A DNA stretch of 64,000 bases from an uncultured Dorea sp. (GTDB taxonomy: Bacteria > Bacillota > Clostridia > Lachnospirales > Lachnospiraceae): positions 53,142 through 117,141 of the forward strand of contig CAJULU010000001.1 of assembly GCA_910587575.1 (NCBI GenBank), written 5' to 3'. Of this stretch, positions 1 to 8,550 are shown one piece after another. Position 1 is the stretch's first letter. Each line of letters opens with the position of its first letter. Both the position numbers and the translations under genes were made by a program. The notes beneath the pieces are model-generated. The model was not told the DNA's origin and did not search any database. It was given only the letters and a program-made list of their open reading frames with translations.

Positions 1-1602
1 GCGGCGCAGGAGCAAGAAGGGTTAGGGGGAGAAGACGGGAAGAATAAGAATGCGCTGTCTCCCCGCGTCCCGGCTCCGAACCCGCCAGGAAATGGAAACA
101 CAGCTGGCGGGGAAGAAGTCCTTGAAGAGTCAAATCTTGATATAGCAAATCTTGCCGCAAGAGTAGGCGACGGCCATCCAGAACAGCAGGAGCAAGAGGG
201 TTCCTTTGACAGTCTGCCGCAGTTAAAGGAATTGAAGAATCAACAGCCCGGCGGATCCGGCGATTCTGGCGAACCAGACGATTCCGGGGACAATGCCGCA
301 GGGAATGGAAACGATGCCAGGGAGCTGTTGGAAAAGGTCAATGAAGCCAGGAGAGGGAATATTTATTCGGCAGTTGTGCTGGCAAAGGGACTGGAACAAC
401 ACCAGCCCAACCCATTTGCCAGCAGCCGGGCTTCCCGTTTCTTCAATTCCTCTAAGCTGGATAAAGCGTTTGATGCCAATAAGGTAGCTATGGGAGTGAA
501 TGGAATTGCAAGCGCCTGGAGTGCGGACTATGCTGGGTCTAAGCTTGGCAACAGTATTTCATTGATTACAAATATCATCGCCATGGTGGCCTCTCTGCGT
601 GACCTGGCAAAGAAGATAAGGACCTTTCGGCATAGGCCGAAAATGAAGGCGGAGATGGAGTCTGCGGAAAAGAAAGGGATTATCAGGGACGATGCATTTG
701 CCGTACTCGGCATGATATCCGATGCAGCTACGGTATTGCTCAGAGTCTGCGGCATTGCCAAAGCAATCGCGGGCCTTGCGGGTCAGGGAAAGAGCCTGTT
801 CGCCAAGGTGACCGGCTATGTTTCAACGGCCCTGGCCGGCTTTACGCAGATTGTCGGCCTTTCCACATCTGTCAATCAGATGTTGAAGCTGAAGGAGAAT
901 AAGAAGAAAGTGGAAGCTGGCAGAGATGCCGCAGGTGCGAGAGTAGATGAGATTGCGAGGGACCATCACTTTGACGGCGAAGCCGCAAACTCCAGAACAG
1001 ACCTTGCGTTAGCGCTGATGGAACAAGATGGTGTTACAGAAGATGAGAAGGATGATCTGGTCAAATATCTGATGCTTGAAAGAAAGGCCGGTAAGATAAA
1101 TGAGCAGGTCATGAATGGAATCTTTGGGCTGACCACCCTTTCTACAGGGCTGATTTCCACCATAACCGGAAGTGTAAGCGCCGGGCTTAAGGAGAAGCAG
1201 GGAACCGAAAAGCAAAAGAAACAGAGCGCAAACGCAGACCTGGCGAATCAGATTGGGGGGACGGTTTCAAACAGCGCCCTAATCGTCGGCTCTGCCAAGA
1301 ATCTGACCCAGGGGGTCATTAAGAAAGTGCAGGAGAAGAACCCTTCCGATACGGTAAAAGCGCTCCAGGGCCGGGCAACGGGCGTCCTGGATGAAATGAA
1401 GGACGATAAGTATGGACTGAGAGGGATTGCACAGGGGCTGATGAACAATCCCAATGATGACCAGAAGGCGGCCGCCACAGAAGCCCTTGGCAAATATGCC
1501 GCTGCCGATAAGAGGCTTCAGGGCCTTGGGGTGGATTACGGGGTACTCTTAAAATCACATGATGAAAAGGCGTTTGAAAAGGCATTGGTTGCAGGAATTT
1601 AG
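1..1602 (+). CDS. C-terminal part of an eCIS-associated candidate cargo/membrane-active protein (partial)
   Basis: The frame is open from base 1, so the true start lies left of the window; about 533 residues are visible. The first 100 or so are low-complexity and rich in Gly, Pro, Asn and Glu, like a linker. From about residue 160 there are several Ala/Gly/Ile-rich hydrophobic helices (around IISLITNIIAMVASL, AIAGLAGQ, GYVSTALAGFTQIVGL, GIFGLTTLSTGLISTITG) separated by charged, Lys-rich stretches. There is no catalytic motif I recognise. It sits 58 bases before an AAA+ ATPase of the type found in extracellular contractile injection loci and next to a small chaperone-like protein. A secreted, membrane-inserting cargo or a structural component is therefore plausible. 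That is inference from context; the sequence itself shows only a linker plus amphipathic/hydrophobic segments. Confidence 0.6.
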   Translation, partial: AAQEQEGLGGEDGKNKNALSPRVPAPNPPGNGNTAGGEEVLEESNLDIANLAARVGDGHPEQQEQEGSFDSLPQLKELKNQQPGGSGDSGEPDDSGDNAAGNGNDARELLEKVNEARRGNIYSAVVLAKGLEQHQPNPFASSRASRFFNSSKLDKAFDANKVAMGVNGIASAWSADYAGSKLGNSISLITNIIAMVASLRDLAKKIRTFRHRPKMKAEMESAEKKGIIRDDAFAVLGMISDAATVLLRVCGIAKAIAGLAGQGKSLFAKVTGYVSTALAGFTQIVGLSTSVNQMLKLKENKKKVEAGRDAAGARVDEIARDHHFDGEAANSRTDLALALMEQDGVTEDEKDDLVKYLMLERKAGKINEQVMNGIFGLTTLSTGLISTITGSVSAGLKEKQGTEKQKKQSANADLANQIGGTVSNSALIVGSAKNLTQGVIKKVQEKNPSDTVKALQGRATGVLDEMKDDKYGLRGIAQGLMNNPNDDQKAAATEALGKYAAADKRLQGLGVDYGVLLKSHDEKAFEKALVAGI

Positions 1603-1660
1603 GATATCGGTTTCTTAAGGAGCCGTATGTACTGGTTCCCTGGGAAACCGAAACAAAAGA

Positions 1661-3865
1661 ATGGATGGTGGAAGAATGTTTTCCGGGCAGGAGGAATATT
1701 TTCAGAGGCTGCTTGTCCTGGTAAAAGAAGAGATCAGCCTGTATACGAAATATGCGGTGCGTCTCAAGGAGAACGGCGGGATCCGGCATATTTACAATAC
1801 AAAGCTGTTCCGGGAGGAACTGTCTAACGTGATGGAGGATGCGTTTGCGCATATGGACCGCAAATCTTATGACGCAGAACGGGAGGAACTTTTTGCCAGA
1901 TGGGGCTCCTTCCACCAGGAGGCGTACCGCACTATGAAGGAAGGCGGGGCCTTCCTTCCTTTTGAATATATGCTGCGGAGGCTTGGGCTGAATGCATTCG
2001 AGCAGTACATCGCCTGCCTTGCCATGGCGCCGGATCTGAACCGGGAATTTGAGCGGATGTACAGCTATCTCCAGGACGATCTGGCCTGGCGTTATCCGTC
2101 TCTGGATTTGTGCGTCAAGATGTATACCATGGACGGGCAGGGGCAGAATACCCTCATCCACCAGGTATTTGCCCGCAAGGAGCTTTTGTGCTGCGTCTTT
2201 GGCGCAAAGCCCCAGACCCAGGAGAGTGAACTGGCGTGGCGGTTTAAGATACGGGAAAATCTGGTGGAGTATATATTCTGCCACGATTCGGATCTGCAAA
2301 GAGGCAAACCGCAGTATTGGCTGAAATTTCTGGATGAGGAAGTGGAACCGTCCCTGAATATTAACCGCCAGACGGTGGAAAATCTTTGCCGGAGGCTTGA
2401 GGCAGATCCCGGACAGGCTCTTGCAGAGAAGATGGGCCTTTTTTTTCTGCGGGGACCTTTCGGCAGCGGAAAGAAGCTGCAGATAAGCCTTGCGGCGAAG
2501 AGACAGGGACAGTCGGCATTATTCGTGGATATGAAAGGGCTGGCCTGCCGGAAGGAGGAGCAGATGAAAGAGGCGGCGTGCGATGCCGTCGTGCGTGCGG
2601 TGCTTGACCATGCCGTTCTGGTGTTTGACCACTGGGAAGCCCTCTGGGCGGGGGAGAAAAAGAACCGCCAGGCGGCCCTTGACATCCTGCGGCGCGCATC
2701 TTTACTTTTTAAGAATGTATTTTTTACGGTGGAAGAGGGGCCGGGGGAGGATGTCTTCGAGGGAGAATATCCCAGTGGATACAGGATTGAGGAATTCTGG
2801 CTCCGGTTCCCTTCCATACGGGAGAGGAGTCTGCTCTTTCAAACGTTTCTTCATGAGGCGGGACGGCAGGCGCAGGAGGAACAAGTCTGCGACACGCTGG
2901 CGGCACAATTTGACTTTTCCCCGGGAATGATCCGGGATGCAGTGCGGCTTGCCTGCAGGAATGCGGCGGTACAGGGGGAAGAGAAGGTTCCTGCGGCGTA
3001 TCTGTACCAGGCCTGCCAGCAGAAGATTTCCCATAAGCTCGGAGAACGTGCCAGCCGGGTCAATGCAGCATACACCTGGGACGACCTGGTGTTAGAAGAA
3101 GGTCCGAAGGAACTTCTGCGCCAGGCCTGCGGGCAGATTTCCTGCCGGGGAAAGGTCTATGAAGAGTGGGGATTCGCAGATAAGATTGCCTACGGCAGAG
3201 GGGTGTCCCTGCTGTTCGCAGGTCCGCCGGGAACCGGAAAGACCATGGCGGCCCAGGTGCTGGCAAAGGAGCTGAATCTGGAACTCTACAAGGTGGATCT
3301 CTCCGGCGTGCTGTCGAAATATATCGGGGAGACCCAGAAGAACCTGCGGGAGATCTTCGACGAAGTGAAGAAGAGCCGAAGTATCCTTTTCTTTGACGAA
3401 GCGGACGTGCTGTTCGGGAAGCGTGTGGACGTCTCGGACGCAAGGGATATCAGCGCCAATGCCCAGACGGCGTATCTGCTGCAGAAGATGGAGGAATACG
3501 ACGGGATTACCATTCTTGCCACGAACCTTATGCAGAATTTTGACGATGCATATAAGCGGAGAATGAAGTATATCATCCGGTTTACATTTCCCCAGAAGGA
3601 GCAGAGGGCGCTGATGTGGGAGAAGGTGTTCCCGGCAAAAATGCCTCTTGAGGGGGATATTGACATTGAGTATCTGGCGGAGAATTTTGAACTGTCCGGT
3701 GCGAGTATCAAGAATATTGCGGTGAACGCAGCGTTTCTGGCGGCTTCTAAGCAGGAGATTACGGGGATGGAGCATATTATGACGGCTTTGCAACAGGAAT
3801 ATGAAAAATCCGGAAAAATACTTGGAAAAGCGGAATTGCAGGAGTATTATATATATAAGATTTAA
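1661..3865 (+). CDS. Double-AAA+ ATPase, eCIS-type
   Basis: A 734-residue cytoplasmic ATPase. An N-terminal helical region (about 1-250) precedes a degenerate first P-loop (GPFGSGKK, where the usual Ser/Thr after the Lys is missing). A complete AAA+ domain follows from about residue 480: Walker A GPPGTGKT at 521, Walker B ILFFDEAD with Asp579, a sensor-1-like ATN, and arginines in DAYKRRMKY that fit the Arg finger. This layout, one dead and one live AAA module, matches ATPases that accompany contractile injection systems (Afp15-like), where they act in assembly or cargo handling. An in-frame ATG at 1676 is an alternative start, since no strong ribosome site separates the two. The next gene follows after 17 bases, so the two are probably co-transcribed. 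Family assignment is good; the eCIS link would be settled by sheath and baseplate genes left of the window. Confidence 0.75.
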   Translation: MDGGRMFSGQEEYFQRLLVLVKEEISLYTKYAVRLKENGGIRHIYNTKLFREELSNVMEDAFAHMDRKSYDAEREELFARWGSFHQEAYRTMKEGGAFLPFEYMLRRLGLNAFEQYIACLAMAPDLNREFERMYSYLQDDLAWRYPSLDLCVKMYTMDGQGQNTLIHQVFARKELLCCVFGAKPQTQESELAWRFKIRENLVEYIFCHDSDLQRGKPQYWLKFLDEEVEPSLNINRQTVENLCRRLEADPGQALAEKMGLFFLRGPFGSGKKLQISLAAKRQGQSALFVDMKGLACRKEEQMKEAACDAVVRAVLDHAVLVFDHWEALWAGEKKNRQAALDILRRASLLFKNVFFTVEEGPGEDVFEGEYPSGYRIEEFWLRFPSIRERSLLFQTFLHEAGRQAQEEQVCDTLAAQFDFSPGMIRDAVRLACRNAAVQGEEKVPAAYLYQACQQKISHKLGERASRVNAAYTWDDLVLEEGPKELLRQACGQISCRGKVYEEWGFADKIAYGRGVSLLFAGPPGTGKTMAAQVLAKELNLELYKVDLSGVLSKYIGETQKNLREIFDEVKKSRSILFFDEADVLFGKRVDVSDARDISANAQTAYLLQKMEEYDGITILATNLMQNFDDAYKRRMKYIIRFTFPQKEQRALMWEKVFPAKMPLEGDIDIEYLAENFELSGASIKNIAVNAAFLAASKQEITGMEHIMTALQQEYEKSGKILGKAELQEYYIYKI

Positions 3866-3882
3866 ATGATGGAGGTTTTCTG

Positions 3883-4428
3883 ATGAATAAAGAAGAGTTA
3901 CGGGAAGGTTTGATGAGGCTGCACGAATATGTAAAGCCTCTGGATTTTAACAGCGTGTTTATTGAGGAGGGGGAAGAGGCCCCAATGGATACGCTTCTGC
4001 TGGGAGCCCGGATCGGGGAAGACTTAAGTCTGGATATCTCCTGCAATTTTGCCAATGCGCCGGGGTTTGGGGATATCCTGCATTTGTATGGGGAACTGAA
4101 TCTGAGTCCGATGATCGAGGAGAATCCTGCCGCTTTCTCTGAGGAGGTGGTTCTCAGGATGGCCAATGAGCTGAATAAGAGCCTGCCTGTCGGACAGATT
4201 ATTTATCTTACGGAGGACAGCCAGGGTAAGGCCCAGAGTGTCATCGGGATCCGGTACACGATGTTGTCAGATCTTGCGGGGGAAGAGGAACTCAGAAAAT
4301 GTGTAAGTGTGATTGAGATGCTGCTGAATATCTATGAGATTCTGTGCAGTACGCTGTATCTTCTGCTGGAAGGAGATTCCCTTCCGAAAGCGATGGAGAC
4401 GCTGTCGAAGATACTGGATGGGGAATAG
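3883..4428 (+). CDS. Small acidic protein, CesT/YbjN-like chaperone fold (predicted)
   Basis: A 181-residue, strongly acidic protein with no membrane segment. It alternates short strands and amphipathic helices, and the stretch around LSLDISCNFANAPGFGDILHLYGEL, where polar and hydrophobic residues alternate, resembles the curved sheet of type III chaperones and YbjN proteins. A GGAGG site lies 6 bases before the ATG, and the gene follows the AAA ATPase by 17 bases. Chaperones of this fold bind secreted cargo, so a role in holding the upstream protein for loading is attractive. This is fold-level inference only; no catalytic residues are visible, and a generic hypothetical assignment would also be defensible. 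A strong terminator follows, closing the operon. Confidence 0.5.
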   Translation: MNKEELREGLMRLHEYVKPLDFNSVFIEEGEEAPMDTLLLGARIGEDLSLDISCNFANAPGFGDILHLYGELNLSPMIEENPAAFSEEVVLRMANELNKSLPVGQIIYLTEDSQGKAQSVIGIRYTMLSDLAGEEELRKCVSVIEMLLNIYEILCSTLYLLLEGDSLPKAMETLSKILDGE

Positions 4429-4449
4429 GATCCAGGTATTGATGGGATG

Positions 4450-4487
4450 CCCTGTGCGGGTTTTAACCGCACAGGGTGTTTTTTCAT
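4450..4487 (+). terminator. Rho-independent terminator of the ATPase operon
   Basis: A perfect 10-bp stem (CCCTGTGCGG with CCGCACAGGG) with a 7-base loop, followed by TGTTTTTT on the plus strand. It ends at the stop codon of the convergent histidine kinase gene; no T-run exists in the other direction. Confidence 0.9.
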
Positions 4488-5833
4488 CCTAAATTTTGCC
4501 TGACATCGGCCGGATTCTTACATAACGTGGTACTCGTAATCATCTGCAGGATGAACATCCCGTCATCCTGCCGGAAATTCACACTGGAGCGGGTCTGTCT
4601 TGCGAATGAAAGAATGCTCCTTGTCCCAATCCCATGTTCCGCCCCCTTTTGGGAAACCGGCAGCCCGTCTTCGTCAAAGGTAATCTCTTTCCGGCATGTG
4701 TTGGCCAGTTCCATAAGATACTGACTGCCGTTCATCCGGCTTTTCAGCCGGATCCGGCGTTCACCGGATTCATTCCGGCAGGCATACAGCGCATTTTCAA
4801 GGGCATTGGCCAGAACTACGGAGAAGGAGACGGAATCAATGGTATCCTTCGGGGGCGCCGTGAAAACAGACTGCACTTCTATGCCTTCTTCCTGGGCGAT
4901 ATCCAGATAATAAGCAAGTACAGAGTTCATAATAAAGTTGCGGCAGTAATGAGGCGTCTCACTCCTGCTAAGAGTGTCCTCCAGACCGTCCAGCAGATGC
5001 TGTGCTTCTTCCATGGAGCCTTCCTTCAGACAGGTATTCATGACGATTGAAAAATGGCGGATGTCATGGCGCAGTATTTTTAACCGTTCCTCGGATGCGT
5101 GCACATTTTTGGCCTGTTTTTCCATAGAAGAGACCTGGAGCATAAGCAGTTCCTTCTCGTGGGAGACCAGCTGCAGCTGATACTGGCGCAGAATGCTCTG
5201 ATAGACCACAAAATAGACCACGATGACCAGCACCAGAAGTCCGTACACATATACCACCCGTATGGGATCCTTGATATAGTAATTGGGAACATTTCCAATC
5301 ACAAGGACTAATGCGCAGAAACAAAGGGGGATCAGCGACATAGCCCCCCAGCCAATGTGGACGGTTCTTGTGAGGTTCAGAAAAGGTTTCCTCAGATACC
5401 GGTATTCCAGACAGATTACAATAGAATAGACGGCGGTAAGGAGCAGGAAATAAGTATAGGAATTGCCGTGGATGGCAGAATTGACCAGCAGCACAGTCAT
5501 GGAAAATATCAGAGAGAAGCCGATCTGGGTGGCATAATTAAACACCGCCTGGGCTGGTGAATGAAAGTCCATGATGTAAGCAAGCACAAGGGCCGGCAGG
5601 GAAATCGTAAAAAACATTATCTTCGTGAAGAAAAAATAGCCGCATATAGAAATAATGGCCCAGGAGGACAGGCATACCCATACAAGGTAGATGCCGAAGA
5701 TTGCCAGTATTTTCGGGACAGAGTATCTGAATGCGCTCAAAGTAGCCATCATCCCTAATGTAAAGCCGGTAATCAAAAGGATCTGGATGGAATGTATGAT
5801 CAGATTATTTTCCAGGAAATTCGTCAGGGTCAT
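4484..5833 (-). CDS. GHKL sensor histidine kinase (AgrC/VirS-like)
   Basis: A 449-residue membrane sensor kinase. The first about 215 residues form six or seven hydrophobic segments with very short loops, as in AgrC-like receptors. A coiled linker and the phospho-acceptor motif LRHDIRHFS follow. The C-terminal GHKL ATPase domain has the N-box LANALENALYACR and a glycine motif near GIGTRSI. The start ATG overlaps the stop of the upstream response regulator (ATGA), and GGAGG lies 10 bases before it, so the two are translationally coupled. No agrB/agrD-like peptide genes are nearby, so the ligand is unknown. The minus-strand genes are expressed from the 6.6-6.9 kb intergenic region. Confidence 0.9.
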   Translation of the reverse strand: MTLTNFLENNLIIHSIQILLITGFTLGMMATLSAFRYSVPKILAIFGIYLVWVCLSSWAIISICGYFFFTKIMFFTISLPALVLAYIMDFHSPAQAVFNYATQIGFSLIFSMTVLLVNSAIHGNSYTYFLLLTAVYSIVICLEYRYLRKPFLNLTRTVHIGWGAMSLIPLCFCALVLVIGNVPNYYIKDPIRVVYVYGLLVLVIVVYFVVYQSILRQYQLQLVSHEKELLMLQVSSMEKQAKNVHASEERLKILRHDIRHFSIVMNTCLKEGSMEEAQHLLDGLEDTLSRSETPHYCRNFIMNSVLAYYLDIAQEEGIEVQSVFTAPPKDTIDSVSFSVVLANALENALYACRNESGERRIRLKSRMNGSQYLMELANTCRKEITFDEDGLPVSQKGAEHGIGTRSILSFARQTRSSVNFRQDDGMFILQMITSTTLCKNPADVRQNLG

Positions 5834-6573
5834 GGTTCTTTTACCTCCTGAAGCCAGTAATCAATATAGTATTTTTGTACCTTTGCGGCAAATGAGCGGG
5901 CAACGGGCACCGTGTTCCCGGTAGTCAGCGCAAGAAAACCGGTACTCAGCCTGTCGGAATAATCCAGGTTCACCACAAAGGAGGTGTGTGTCTTGATGAA
6001 GTTGGGCTGTTCCAGTATGGGCGCCAGGAACTGATTGAGGCCGGAACGGAGATACAGGCTTTTCAAGTGCTTTCCGTCTGCAAGATGAAAGTGGCAGACA
6101 TGAGAAAGCAGTTCTGCGTAGACGATGGTATGCAGCGGGATATGGCGGATTCCTTCTGCTGTCTTAAGCATGAAAACATTCTTCTCCTGCTTTCTCAGGT
6201 GAAGAGCAAACCTGTCAAGCACCGGAAACAGAGTATCCTTACAGACTGGTTTACAGAGATAGTTAAATGCATATAAGCGGAACGCATCCGGGTAGTAGTC
6301 GCTGCTGGAAGACAGATAGACGATCAGCGGTTCCGGCAGAAGGTCTGAAAGCTGTTCGCCCAGACGGATTCCCGTCATCTCCGGCATAAGGATATCAAGC
6401 AGGAAGATATCGTAGTCTTCCCCGGACGATACAGAATCAATCAGATTATAAGGAGAGCGGAAAGAATGAATATGGATCTCCGGATGATTCTGGCACTGAC
6501 ACCATTCCCGGATGATCTCTGAAGTCCTGGTAAGATCGGTTCTGTCATCGTCACAGATCGCAAGCTGTAACAT
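5830..6573 (-). CDS. LytTR-family response regulator
   Basis: About 247 residues. The N-terminal receiver domain begins MLQLAICDDD, with the acidic pocket DDD and the phospho-acceptor Asp in YDIFLLDILMPEMTG, followed by a KPV motif. The C-terminal LytTR DNA-binding domain includes the YAELLSHVCHFHLADG and FIKTHTSFVVNLDY segments. The chosen ATG at 6573 has AGAGGTG seven bases upstream; the ATGs at 6579 and 6624 are worse placed. It pairs with the adjacent GHKL kinase (4-base overlap) and most likely regulates its own or nearby promoters by binding direct repeats. Its targets cannot be read from the sequence. Confidence 0.9.
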   Translation of the reverse strand: MLQLAICDDDRTDLTRTSEIIREWCQCQNHPEIHIHSFRSPYNLIDSVSSGEDYDIFLLDILMPEMTGIRLGEQLSDLLPEPLIVYLSSSSDYYPDAFRLYAFNYLCKPVCKDTLFPVLDRFALHLRKQEKNVFMLKTAEGIRHIPLHTIVYAELLSHVCHFHLADGKHLKSLYLRSGLNQFLAPILEQPNFIKTHTSFVVNLDYSDRLSTGFLALTTGNTVPVARSFAAKVQKYYIDYWLQEVKEP

Positions 6574-6934
6574 CTTCATGCACCTCTTTCGTAAAATATC
6601 AAACAAATCAGAAAGTACCCTCATCTATCCGGCGGCGGCGCCAGCATCCGGAGATGACTGGCTGTTCTGCCATGTATCCGCCCCCGGACAGATGTGTGTG
6701 AAGGGTAAGTATATTATAGGATTTTTATATTTTGAATTCTATATCATGGGATAAACGGTGGATTTTTAGGGACAAAAGATGGAAAAACGGGTGTTTTTTT
6801 GGTGTGAAATCTGTATAATTGGTGTAAACTGGAAGAAATGAAAGATAAGACGTGGGATCTTAACTGATTTTTCTTGTAGGGGTATATGAATCATGGTAGA
6901 ATAATGATAATATAGGAAAGAAGGTGTTTCAATA
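6574..6934. promoter_or_regulatory. Divergent intergenic region with a duplicated promoter type
   Basis: About 360 bases between the divergent LytTR regulator and the TTG-started gene at 6935. On the plus strand, 6791-6830 carries a T-run, GGTGTGAAATC, the -10-like TATAAT (6814-6819) and TGTAAA. Almost the same block recurs at 12120-12160 before another operon. GGGACAAA lies at 6769-6776. A second AT-rich stretch with TAATGATAATATAGG lies close to the ribosome site at 6915-6924. I see no RNA gene here. Confidence 0.5.
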
Positions 6935-7648
6935 TTGTCTGGGATATATCTGTGGATTGAAGACCGCAGGGGTAAATCAAGTCATACATTCTGGAGTGTA
7001 CTTATGAATCAGCTTTATCCGGATGTGATTGTGGAAAGTAAGAAAAATAATAGTGAGTTAGTGAAAGCCGTAAAATCACTAGAAGATAGTAAGAATCGGT
7101 ATATGATTATTTTTGACAATTCTTTTGATAATCAGCAGATTTATCAAGAACGGAAAATATTGAAAAAGTACATTGACAGGAAAGAGAATGTATGGTTAAT
7201 AGACATAATATGTTTTGAATATATTCTTTTGGAATTTGACAGATTGTTAGAATGGATCTATGCGCCGGATGATGAATTCCTGATAAAAAGATCTCGTGTA
7301 ATTCGTGCAAGAGAGAAACTTGTAGAATCGTTTCAGTCCGGCGAAATGGATTATAAAGGAATTCGTGAGATTGTAGAGTATGATTATAATCTTGGCCATC
7401 ATAATGTGGAACAGTTGTCGGCCAGAATATTGTTTGATCTGACCAGAAATACAGGATTTGAGGTTTCGAAGGGAGTCATAGGGGAGTGCTGGATTATGTC
7501 CTGTTGTGACTGGTCAGAGCGGGAAGAAGACGATATTTGCGGACTGGATGGGGACAGGCTTAGTCTTTACGAAAAGATGAAATGTATCTATCATGGAACA
7601 TCCTTGTGCAGAAAATTATCTGATATAGGTCTGGAGGTCTGGACATGA
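6935..7648 (+). CDS. Unknown protein with a TOPRIM-like N-terminus
   Basis: A 237-residue soluble protein starting at TTG, supported by GGAAAGAAGG about 10 bases upstream. The first 120 residues alternate strands and helices. An early acidic WIED motif and a later hydrophobic strand ending in FDNSFDN resemble the Glu and DxD metal-binding residues of TOPRIM domains (DUF4435/OLD-type). The C-terminal half is helical with several cysteines (GECWIMSCCDW). The gene overlaps the next one by 4 bases (ATGA), and a P-loop protein gene follows. TOPRIM plus ATPase pairs are a recurring plan in phage defence (OLD, Gabija, PARIS), but the match here is weak and the function is unassigned. A degenerate receiver-like fold is the main alternative. 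Confidence 0.5.
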   Translation: MSGIYLWIEDRRGKSSHTFWSVLMNQLYPDVIVESKKNNSELVKAVKSLEDSKNRYMIIFDNSFDNQQIYQERKILKKYIDRKENVWLIDIICFEYILLEFDRLLEWIYAPDDEFLIKRSRVIRAREKLVESFQSGEMDYKGIREIVEYDYNLGHHNVEQLSARILFDLTRNTGFEVSKGVIGECWIMSCCDWSEREEDDICGLDGDRLSLYEKMKCIYHGTSLCRKLSDIGLEVWT

Positions 7649-8094
7649 TTATTATTTACAAGCATAAGAAGGATATGCCTCAGGAACTGGAATATGTGGA
7701 GTTAAATGACGTGTTTTTTAACCAGAATACAGTAAGCAGGCTGGATGATCGTGCAAAAAAGATTGTTGAATGTGTCGATGGATCAAAAATGATTAGTAAA
7801 TACAAAATAGAATCGAAGTTTAATCGGGTGATTCTGGATATAGATTGTTTATCTACCGGATGTAAAACGGTATTGAATGTTCTTTATTATCCAGACAAGA
7901 TTTTTTGCATGAAAGAATGCGGAGATAATGCATTAGAGATGCTGTACAGCCTAAAGCAGGGAAGAGTGTACAGCGAATATGCGGTGATTCCGTTTGAATT
8001 AGAGAAAATAACGGTGATGGTCAGTTCGGAGACGGAGAACAGAGTCATAGAAGAATATGAAGAACTGAAAGAGTGGTGGGAGAATGAAAAGTAA
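7645..8094 (+). CDS. DUF4869-like small protein (middle gene of cassette)
   Basis: A 149-residue protein beginning MIIIYKHK. The pattern of an early aromatic strand, VDGSKMISKYKIES, LSTGCKT, then KECGDNALEML and a long acidic C-terminal helix, resembles the DUF4869 family, which has no established function. No signal peptide or membrane segment is visible. It is coupled by overlap to both neighbours (ATGA with the upstream gene, 11 bases with the downstream gene), so the three proteins are probably made in a fixed ratio and may form a complex. The family call comes from recalled motif order and should be treated as tentative. Confidence 0.45.
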   Translation: MIIIYKHKKDMPQELEYVELNDVFFNQNTVSRLDDRAKKIVECVDGSKMISKYKIESKFNRVILDIDCLSTGCKTVLNVLYYPDKIFCMKECGDNALEMLYSLKQGRVYSEYAVIPFELEKITVMVSSETENRVIEEYEELKEWWENEK

Positions 8095-8512
8095 ACCAGT
8101 TGTCATGGATTGTTTTTCAACAATCCATACATCCTATATACTGGATTTCAGGTTTTTAACTAATATTACAATTTTAACCGGACAGTCGGCAACCGGAAAG
8201 ACTGTTTCATTTTCTTTTATAAAAGAATGTATGTCGTTAAACCCGGATATTCTCTGCCTGAATTATCTGGATTATCAGAAAGATATTCTGAAAATTATCA
8301 GAAAGGTACAAGGGAAATTAATTGTAATTGATAATGCAGATATTCTGTTGAATAATGAGTCAAGAAAATATATTTCTCTGGATGACAGAAATCAGTATCT
8401 GCTCATTGGGCGTAACCCGCATAACCTTTTCGCAACCAAGGAAAATATGTTTGAACTGGTGAGCAGGCAGATTGGAGAACAGACCAGATTTGAGATTGTC
8501 CCATATCTTTAA
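8084..8512 (+). CDS. Minimal P-loop NTPase (142 residues)
   Basis: It has a clear Walker A, GQSATGKT (residues 33-40), a Walker B-like strand KLIVIDNADILL, and a following strand QYLLIGRNP that could be a sensor. At 142 residues it is much shorter than normal AAA or ABC proteins and lacks a lid domain or signature motif. It probably works only with partners, the obvious ones being the two genes that overlap it upstream. Base composition is A/T-richer than the neighbouring kinase gene, as for the rest of this cassette, hinting at acquisition. The hybrid kinase gene starts 38 bases downstream. Confidence 0.55.
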   Translation: MKSKPVVMDCFSTIHTSYILDFRFLTNITILTGQSATGKTVSFSFIKECMSLNPDILCLNYLDYQKDILKIIRKVQGKLIVIDNADILLNNESRKYISLDDRNQYLLIGRNPHNLFATKENMFELVSRQIGEQTRFEIVPYL

Positions 8513-8550
8513 GAAGGCCCGCTTTTGTTAGTAATGATTAAGAGGAGGTG

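Noticed and set aside
1319..2299. A 326-codon minus-strand frame under the eCIS-type genes
   Set aside because: It crosses the boundary of two well-supported plus-strand genes and has no motif or ribosome site.
4484..6573. A complete Agr quorum-sensing locus
   Set aside because: Only the kinase and LytTR regulator are present; no AgrB-type protease or AgrD-type peptide gene is found in the adjacent sequence.
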